A stretch of DNA of 32,616 bases from Balneolia bacterium (lineage in GTDB: Bacteria > Bacteroidota > Rhodothermia > Balneolales > Cyclonatronaceae). The DNA is taken from positions 1 through 32,616 of the forward strand of contig PXDL01000205.1 of assembly GCA_003566395.1 (NCBI GenBank), given 5' to 3'. Positions 26,052 through 32,616 of the stretch are shown piece after piece. Under the pieces are notes generated by a model, which worked only from the letters and a program-made list of their open reading frames with translations, had not been told where the DNA came from and searched no databases. Position numbers and translations under genes: made by a program. Every line of letters begins with the position of its first letter. Position 1 is the first letter of the stretch.

Positions 26052-26720
26052 TTGGCTATCTGGAAATATATTGTACTGGCCGGAATTACCGTAATTATTT
26101 CAGCGGCTTTCCTGATAAATATTCCTCGTATCGCGATTCTCGAGGAAACCGCGCGTAATCTTGTCTTCCATGTTCCTATGTGGTTTACCATGTTTGCGGC
26201 TTTTGCAGCGGGTATGGTTTACAGCATCCGGTATCTTTCCACGGAAAATCCGGATGACGATCTCAAAGCCGAGTCGGCCTCTATGGTCGGGATATTATTC
26301 GGAATTTGCGGGCTGCTTACCGGAATGGTCTGGGCACGCTTCACCTGGGGAGCCTGGTGGACCTTCGCCGAACCTAAAATGAATTTATCGGCCATCGCGC
26401 TGCTTATCTATGTAGCCTATTTTATTCTCCGGGCCTCTTTTGATGAAGCGCAGCTGAGGGCACGTTTATCGGCTGTCTATAATATTTTTGCGGCATCAAC
26501 CATTCCGTTTTTACTGTATGTTATACCACGGCAACTGCCGAGTCTTCATCCCGGCGCCGACGGAAATCCTGCGTTCAGCGATATGACGGCTATTGAGCTT
26601 CGTATCGTGTTTTATCCGGCTATAATTGCCTTTTTTGCACTCGCTTACTGGATTACCAATTTGCGATACCGATATGAAAAAACTGTCCGTACTTTACAGG
26701 AACAAAGTAATCCCTTTTGA
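26052..26720 (+). CDS. ccmC: Cytochrome c biogenesis protein CcmC (haem handling, WWD family)
   Basis: NLVFHVPMWFTMF, WARFTWGAWWTFAEPKMN, multiple TM helices. Only TTG (26052) available; in-frame stop at 26034. Confidence 0.88.
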   Translation: MAIWKYIVLAGITVIISAAFLINIPRIAILEETARNLVFHVPMWFTMFAAFAAGMVYSIRYLSTENPDDDLKAESASMVGILFGICGLLTGMVWARFTWGAWWTFAEPKMNLSAIALLIYVAYFILRASFDEAQLRARLSAVYNIFAASTIPFLLYVIPRQLPSLHPGADGNPAFSDMTAIELRIVFYPAIIAFFALAYWITNLRYRYEKTVRTLQEQSNPF

Positions 26721-26754
26721 ATACGTTTTCTGATTCGTTTTCCTTACCTTTAAT

Positions 26755-26997
26755 ATGATCATTTCAACACTATCTGCTGTACCCGCCGACACTCTTTCAG
26801 ATGCTTATTCCGACCGCTGGGCCGGAGTTGAAACCGCCTCTGAGGCCAATACGGTGATGCAGTTCATGTCTTCTAACGACCTCATTTTTGTAGTGCTGGC
26901 CGTCAGTTTAATTATTTGGTTTGTACTGGCCTTTTATCTTGTCCGGGTGGATAAGAAAATCGATGCACTCGAAAAAAAGTATTCCGATAAAAGTTAA
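26755..26997 (+). CDS. Small CcmD-like membrane protein
   Basis: 80 aa, one TM helix (LIFVVLAVSLIIWFVLAFYLVRVDKKI), located between ccmC and ccmE. Confidence 0.7.
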   Translation: MIISTLSAVPADTLSDAYSDRWAGVETASEANTVMQFMSSNDLIFVVLAVSLIIWFVLAFYLVRVDKKIDALEKKYSDKS

Positions 26998-27021
26998 TTA
27001 TTTAGATATCCCCAAGTTATT

Positions 27022-27414
27022 ATGAAACCACGTGTTATTTTCGGAACGGCAGCCATTGTGGTGTTTACATCCCTGCTGATGTGGAATTTCGGCAATAGTA
27101 TCGGCTCTTATGTCGGTTTCGACGAAGCCGAACTCTCCGGTAATCGTGTTCATGTCGTAGGCAAGTGGGTGAAAGATCAGCCCCACGGTTTCGATCGTGA
27201 ACGCATGGTCTTCACATTTCACATGGAAGATGAATATGGCGAAATCAGGCGGGTGAGCTACAATAAGCCTAAACCCAATAATTTTGAAGACGCCGAAAGC
27301 CTTGTTGTAATCGGCTCGATGCGCAACGGCGTCCTTTACAGTGACGACATGCTCGTTAAATGCCCGTCTAAATACAACGACGCATCCAATCTTGAAATGA
27401 CGAGTGCCGAATAA
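27022..27414 (+). CDS. ccmE: Cytochrome c maturation protein CcmE, CxxxY variant
   Basis: N-terminal anchor, OB-like domain, C-terminal LYSDDMLVKCPSKYND aligning to the haem-binding LAKHDxxY region; position between ccmC/D and ccmF. Confidence 0.88.
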   Translation: MKPRVIFGTAAIVVFTSLLMWNFGNSIGSYVGFDEAELSGNRVHVVGKWVKDQPHGFDRERMVFTFHMEDEYGEIRRVSYNKPKPNNFEDAESLVVIGSMRNGVLYSDDMLVKCPSKYNDASNLEMTSAE

Positions 27415-27467
27415 TTCCGGCACATACGGCTGTTTTGCCCCGCAATACTATAATTATTTGAACTGAT

Positions 27468-30023
27468 ATGATTGGAATCATCGGCTCCTGGGCTATTATT
27501 ATTTCTTTTCTGGCCGCCCTCGGAGCGTTCATTACCTATTTCTTTGCCTCCCGGAATAATGATTTGAAACTGGAACAGGCCGGTCACATCCTGTTCGGGC
27601 TGAAAGGGGCTATGATGCTTCTGGCTTCCGGCCTGATGGTTTATCTGCTTCTGACCAATCAGTTTCAGTACTTCTATGTCTATAATTACACAAGCTCGGA
27701 TCTGAGCAATGTTTATTTGTGGGCGGCTTTTTACAGCGGGCAGGAGGGAAGCTTCATGCTCTGGATCCTGTGCGGGTTTTTGGTCGGTACGGGCCTCATT
27801 AAATGGACCTCCGACACCTACCGCGCCCCGGTGATGTTTTTCATCACCATGACCCAGGTTTTCCTGCTTTCAATGGTGCTGGGAGTGTCGTTATTCGGCA
27901 TCAATATCGGAGCCGGGCCGTTTCGCCTTACTGCCGAAGAGTTTGCACACTTACCGGTCTTTTTGTCTAATCCCGGTTTTGTGCCCCCCGAGGGCAGCGG
28001 CCTCAACGATCTGTTGCGCAGCCCGTGGATTATCATTCATCCGCCGATCATTTTCCTCGGTTTTGCGATGATGGCCATACCTTTTGCCTACGCGCTGGCT
28101 TCGCTCTGGAAAAGAAAATATCATGAGTGGATTTATCCGGCTCTGCCGTGGACACTCGGTGCGAATCTCTGCCTGCTGATAGCAATATTTTTGGGCGGAT
28201 ACTGGGCCTATGAGACGCTCTCTTTCGGTGGATACTGGGCCTGGGATCCGGTGGAGAACGCATCGCTCGTTCCGTGGATACTCGGCACCGCCGGCATCCA
28301 TACCATGCTGATTCAAAAGCGCAGTAAAATCGCGCACAAAGCCTCCATCATCTTTGCCATACTGGCCTATGTAACCATCGTCTATCAAACGTTTCTTACG
28401 CGTTCGGGCGTGCTTGGGGATGCTTCGGTTCACAGTTTTGTAGATCTCGGTCTGTACAATCAGCTCTTGTTTTTCATTCTTGCCGTTTCCCTTAGCGGAT
28501 TGATCCTGTATTTATACAGAATGAAAGAGCTTCCAAGCCCGAAATCGGAAACCCCGATGTTTTCACGTGAATTCTTCATGTTTTCGGGTGCCATGACGCT
28601 GCTCATCGTCTCGCTTGTGATAATCCTGGGTACAAGCGCTCCTATAATAGGGCGGCTGTTTGTACCGAATCCGACTCCGCCCCTTCCTCAATTTTACAAC
28701 GACTGGACCCTGCCGTTCGGCGTCGCCATTGCCATACTTTCGGTTCTTACGCAGTTCATGTGGTGGAACAAATACAAGGATACCGAATCGTTTGCCGGAA
28801 CCCTTATCGTACCCACGCTGGTGGCATCCCTGCTGAGCATCGCGGTAATTGTACTGGTGAATGTTACGACCGTAGTTTACATGATTCTTCTGTTCGCGGC
28901 TTTCTTTTCAATCGTCGGGAACGGTATTGTGATGATAAAGCTGATTCAGAAAAAGGCACGTCTGATCGGTGGAACGGTAACCCATATCGGTTTTGCTGTT
29001 TTGCTGATCGGTTTTCTCGGGGCCGCCTATGATACGCCTATGCTTGACCGAAATACCATGAATTACAACGCGGCCGTAGAGCGGGGAGAAGTGTTCGACA
29101 GCGACGGATTTCCCGAACAGCAGACGATGGAAGTAATGCAGCTTCATATAAATCAGCCCCGGCGTATTAGTGATGAATATTATGTCACTTTTAAAAATGT
29201 AGAGATAATTCACGAAAATCGTCCTGGTGAGCAGCGGTACACTCTGGAATTTGAGCATGCCCGCTCAGGGGACACATTCACTGTTCAGCCGCTGGTCTAT
29301 CCCATGATTGCAAACTCTACAGCCGGGGATATGAGCTGGACGGTTGATCCTGAGGTGAAAATGGGGCTGTTGCGCGATATCTATGTTTACGTTCAGGGTT
29401 CATCAATTGTAGAACGGGAGAGCAACCGCGTACGGGATGAAACTACGTTTCAGGCCGTTTCGGACATTTTGATGAACGGATATGAGCGGTCGTTGAATCC
29501 CGAGGTGAATGATCTTGTTCGTCTGGCGCCGGGTAAGAAACAGCAGATAGGGCAGTATGAGGTTGCTTTCAATCGCTTTATAAATATGAGTGAAGAAGAG
29601 TTGCCCGAAAATGCGATTGTTGGTGTAAAAGCCGAGGTAGAGCTGACCAACAGGCAAAACCGCTACACCGAGACCGTTATCCCCAAATATGTCATTCTTT
29701 TTGAAGAAGGCCGGAACCGGGTTGAAAGTCCCGCTCTTGAGCTTGAACATTTCGGATTCGACCTTATGTTTGAAACCATCGATACGCAAACCGACGAGGT
29801 CCATCTCCGGTTGATAGGGATTGAAGAAAGTATCGAAGACGAATGGATCATTGTTGCGATTGAGAAAAAACCACTGGTTTCCGTAGTTTGGCTGGGAACA
29901 TTTTTGCTGATGTTTGGTTTCTCTATTGCAATCTACCGCCGCTGGGACGATCAACGCCGAAAAACCCGCGGGCAGCCAAATGCCGGAGATCAACCTGTGG
30001 AAGATGAAACCAAAACGGTATAA
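27468..30023 (+). CDS. ccmF: Cytochrome c biogenesis protein CcmF
   Basis: GQEGSFMLWILCG, SPWIIIHPPIIFLGFA, GGYWAYETLSFGGYWAWDPVENASLVPW (WWD), TRSGVLGDASVHSF. Confidence 0.96.
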   Translation: MIGIIGSWAIIISFLAALGAFITYFFASRNNDLKLEQAGHILFGLKGAMMLLASGLMVYLLLTNQFQYFYVYNYTSSDLSNVYLWAAFYSGQEGSFMLWILCGFLVGTGLIKWTSDTYRAPVMFFITMTQVFLLSMVLGVSLFGINIGAGPFRLTAEEFAHLPVFLSNPGFVPPEGSGLNDLLRSPWIIIHPPIIFLGFAMMAIPFAYALASLWKRKYHEWIYPALPWTLGANLCLLIAIFLGGYWAYETLSFGGYWAWDPVENASLVPWILGTAGIHTMLIQKRSKIAHKASIIFAILAYVTIVYQTFLTRSGVLGDASVHSFVDLGLYNQLLFFILAVSLSGLILYLYRMKELPSPKSETPMFSREFFMFSGAMTLLIVSLVIILGTSAPIIGRLFVPNPTPPLPQFYNDWTLPFGVAIAILSVLTQFMWWNKYKDTESFAGTLIVPTLVASLLSIAVIVLVNVTTVVYMILLFAAFFSIVGNGIVMIKLIQKKARLIGGTVTHIGFAVLLIGFLGAAYDTPMLDRNTMNYNAAVERGEVFDSDGFPEQQTMEVMQLHINQPRRISDEYYVTFKNVEIIHENRPGEQRYTLEFEHARSGDTFTVQPLVYPMIANSTAGDMSWTVDPEVKMGLLRDIYVYVQGSSIVERESNRVRDETTFQAVSDILMNGYERSLNPEVNDLVRLAPGKKQQIGQYEVAFNRFINMSEEELPENAIVGVKAEVELTNRQNRYTETVIPKYVILFEEGRNRVESPALELEHFGFDLMFETIDTQTDEVHLRLIGIEESIEDEWIIVAIEKKPLVSVVWLGTFLLMFGFSIAIYRRWDDQRRKTRGQPNAGDQPVEDETKTV

Positions 30024-30047
30024 ATCAGAAATTATAATACCTTGAAT

Positions 30048-30803
30048 GTGAGCAGGAATTACAGATCAGTTCTGAGAAAGGCCGTGATTCTAACCGGCCT
30101 TCTTGTTTTTATGCATTCCGCCGCTGAAGCGCAGCTACGGGAATCGCAGCTCTTTGTAAGCAATCCGTTTGAATCGGATGAGGTGGTCGAAGAATCCTTT
30201 ACGAACGAGCCTTTTACTCCTGAAATGCGGTCTCCGGGAGGTGCGTTGTTGCGTTCTGCGGTTCTTCCCGGATGGGGGCAGTATTATGCAGACAAATCAA
30301 GCTGGAGGCGCGGACAGTTTCACCTCGCAGCAGATTTGATGCTGGCAAGTACGCTGATCTATCTTTATACCAATGCGAGTATGCTTGAAAACAATATGTT
30401 CGCTCATGCTAATGCATATGCCGGCATCGATTTGCGAACCGTGCCCCGTAATGTTGAGATAGCTGTAAGCGGCAGCAATAGCCTGGATGATTATAATGAA
30501 TCCCAGTTGCGGACACGAAACTGGGACCGTCTGATCGAAGACAGGCCGGAATACAGATGGAATTGGGAATCGGATACAAGAAGGGGAGAATATGTGAGGC
30601 TTCGCGACCGCAGAGACCGGGCCGAACAGCAAATTCCGGCCGTTATTTCTATTATGGTTGTAAACCGCGTGATCAGCGGTGTTCATGCCTTCATCGTGGC
30701 CCAAAATCAAAATGAGATGCTGCAATCTACGCAAATCGGGCTGCATCTCCCTGAAATGACGGGCGGACGCGGAGTAGCAGCTACGGTGTACTTCCGTTTT
30801 TAA
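30048..30803 (+). CDS. DUF5683-like exported/membrane protein
   Basis: Signal peptide ending SAAEAQ; SPGGALLRSAVLPGWGQYYADKSSWRRGQFHLAADLML. Start TTG 30042 or GTG 30048. Confidence 0.7.
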   Translation: MSRNYRSVLRKAVILTGLLVFMHSAAEAQLRESQLFVSNPFESDEVVEESFTNEPFTPEMRSPGGALLRSAVLPGWGQYYADKSSWRRGQFHLAADLMLASTLIYLYTNASMLENNMFAHANAYAGIDLRTVPRNVEIAVSGSNSLDDYNESQLRTRNWDRLIEDRPEYRWNWESDTRRGEYVRLRDRRDRAEQQIPAVISIMVVNRVISGVHAFIVAQNQNEMLQSTQIGLHLPEMTGGRGVAATVYFRF

Positions 30804-30816
30804 CCTGAAATCTGCA

Positions 30817-31560
30817 ATGCCCCGCTACCGCATTGATGTTGCTTATAACGGTACAGATTTTTCAGGCTGGCAAGTTCAGCCAAACGCTCCCACTATTCAG
30901 CAAGAAATTGAGCGAGCGCTCAAGATACTGGCAGCAAAACCGGTAACGGTTCACGGCTCGGGACGTACCGACGCCGGGGTACACGCTCGCCGGCAAACAG
31001 CCCATTTCGACCTTGAAGCGGAAATTGACTGCACGAAATGGCTGAGAAGTATGAACGGACTTCTTCCGGCTTCGGTGGTGCTGCGGGCAATTAAGCCGGT
31101 GAATCACGATTTTCACGCCCGTTTCGACGCCGAGTATCGCTTGTACCACTATTATTTTTCTGATCGTCACCAACCGCTTCACGCTGAAACCACAGCGGTT
31201 TGGGTTCAATCGTTTGACTGCGGGCCTATGCAAAAAGCTGCTTCATATATTCGCGGTGATTTAGACTGCCGCACATTTACGCCTTTTGATCATGAGCTTC
31301 CCCATCACCGGTGTCTTTTTTATGATGCGGGTATTACCGGCCCGGATGAGGACGAGCGCTACTGTTTCTACATTAAAGCAAACCGGTTTTTGCGATCCGT
31401 AGTACGGTCGATTATGGGGACATTGATTGATGTTGGGCAGGGAAAGCGCAGCCCGGAGTCTTTTGAACAGCTGTTTTTACAACCGGACCGTCATCAGGCG
31501 GGCACAACGGCTCCGGCTAAAGGGCTTGTTCTGCAAGAAGTCGGCTATCCCAACACATAA
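30817..31560 (+). CDS. truA: tRNA pseudouridine(38-40) synthase
   Basis: YNGTDFSGWQVQPNAPTIQQEIERAL, GSGRTDAGVHARRQTAHF, FLRSVVRSIMGTLIDVGQGK. Confidence 0.98.
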   Translation: MPRYRIDVAYNGTDFSGWQVQPNAPTIQQEIERALKILAAKPVTVHGSGRTDAGVHARRQTAHFDLEAEIDCTKWLRSMNGLLPASVVLRAIKPVNHDFHARFDAEYRLYHYYFSDRHQPLHAETTAVWVQSFDCGPMQKAASYIRGDLDCRTFTPFDHELPHHRCLFYDAGITGPDEDERYCFYIKANRFLRSVVRSIMGTLIDVGQGKRSPESFEQLFLQPDRHQAGTTAPAKGLVLQEVGYPNT

Positions 31561-31584
31561 TTTTGACCGCCTTAAATTCTATGT

Positions 31585-32616
31585 TTACGGCTGCCTGCCG
31601 TCGGGGTCGTTTTCGCCACGTGATTCAAGAAAGGCGCGGTAGCGTTCCGGCAGCGGGAATAGCGGCTCCTCGGGGATGGGTTCACGGGACGGATACAACC
31701 ATTGCTCCGGACGCCTCGGCCTCAGCTCGGGCTCATACATAAACCCCTGCAGCCTGATATCTCCGGGATTCTCGGTTTCCGGTATGTAGCTCCCGTCGAT
31801 ATCGCGGTAGTACTTCAGGCTGTCGATTTCGCCTTCAAAAAAGTACATAAACAATTCCTGTGATGCGATTTGTATGGCAAAATCCGGATTGTCGTCTTCA
31901 TCCCGTTCATGAATGATCATTTCGGAATTGGGGTGTACTTCCATCAGATAGAGCTCGCCCTCATCAAAAAAAATCCAGAGTGAATCACCTGTAATTTGAT
32001 TGAAGCGGCCGGTTATACTGTCCGGAGTAACAGCCATTGGTCGGGGCACGGCCAGAAGGGAATGGATTTCGTCGTCCCTCAGCTGGATATCAATCTTATC
32101 ACTTGTAAGCTGAAGGTCTCGTCGCCACAAACGGGCGTTACCGCGCAGAAGAAATTGTTCGGCCAGATCATCGTAACGGGAACTGTCCGAGACCGAAGCG
32201 TAGCGTTCCGACCAGATGTTAACATCCTCATACGCGTCCACGATACTAAGGGTATCCCGTGTGATGACCTCCAGCCAGGATGCCGTGAGGTAGGTTGAAT
32301 CGGTTCCGGCCTCATTTACACGCTGAAGCCGGGTATTGCCGCGAAGCTCACGGTAGCCGGTAGAGTCGCTCCATGAGTAATCGGCACGCATTCGCGTTCT
32401 GTTTTCAAAATCCTCGAGATAGACGTTGCCGTGCAACTCGTAGTAATTGGCTGAACGGATGGCATAAATGGTGTCTGCTTCGGCGTACTGCGTTGAGTCG
32501 GCAATTTGCACATTTCCGAAGAAGGCGGCGCTGTCGGGAACGCTGAAATAAAATCCGTTGTCGGCCAGAAGTACACCTTCTTCATCCTCAAGGCGTATTT
32601 GCTGCGGGAATTCAGC
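31585..32616 (-). CDS. OstA/LptA-like organic-solvent-tolerance family protein, N-terminus truncated by window edge
   Basis: Frame stays open to 32616 (AEFPQQIRLEDEEGVLLADNGFYFSVPDSAAFFGNVQIAD...). Repeated beta-strand units such as YYELHGNVYLEDFENRTRMRADYSW.. and FLLRGNARLWRRDLQLTSDKIDI. Confidence 0.8.
   Translation of the reverse strand, partial: AEFPQQIRLEDEEGVLLADNGFYFSVPDSAAFFGNVQIADSTQYAEADTIYAIRSANYYELHGNVYLEDFENRTRMRADYSWSDSTGYRELRGNTRLQRVNEAGTDSTYLTASWLEVITRDTLSIVDAYEDVNIWSERYASVSDSSRYDDLAEQFLLRGNARLWRRDLQLTSDKIDIQLRDDEIHSLLAVPRPMAVTPDSITGRFNQITGDSLWIFFDEGELYLMEVHPNSEMIIHERDEDDNPDFAIQIASQELFMYFFEGEIDSLKYYRDIDGSYIPETENPGDIRLQGFMYEPELRPRRPEQWLYPSREPIPEEPLFPLPERYRAFLESRGENDPDGRQP

Noticed and set aside
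25928-26158. 76-aa ORF over the 13-bp tandem repeat
   Set aside because: Runs out of frame into ccmC and has no family features.

Overview
The window is a ~50% GC bacterial chromosomal segment made almost entirely of housekeeping genes. Protein style, overall layout, a DUF5683-like protein, an OstA-like protein and a CcmC/D/E/F cluster suggest the Bacteroidota / Rhodothermota-Balneolota neighbourhood, but this is inference only. Left to right on the + strand: an ABC exporter (5'-truncated), cyclophilin PPIase, alaS, pyruvate dehydrogenase E1alpha/E1beta/E2, rmlD-rmlC-rmlB, two-domain dCTP deaminase, a BFD-like [2Fe-2S] protein and rsmE. A - strand block follows: S41 protease, hslU, hslV, RNase E/G with a long disordered tail, murA, a biotin carrier protein, a small HTH-like protein and a lipoprotein. 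Then come ArsC/Spx-like, a DUF3108-like protein and dut (+), a PH/SHOCT protein (-), ccmC-ccmD-ccmE-ccmF, a DUF5683-like protein and truA (+), and an OstA-like protein truncated at the right edge (-). I saw no tRNA, rRNA, CRISPR, phage or transposon, and no convincing wholly new multi-gene system. The best leads are: (1) a CcmE whose haem-binding His is replaced by Cys (CPSKY), with no ccmG/ccmH nearby, i.e. a variant System I cytochrome c maturation pathway; (2) an exact 13-bp tandem duplication just upstream of ccmC; (3) a repeated GAAATCCGGTTTC element in the RNase E/G leader; (4) short motif islands in the RNase E/G tail; (5) structured leaders before alaS and pdhA; (6) an rml-dcd linkage that makes sense through dTTP supply.
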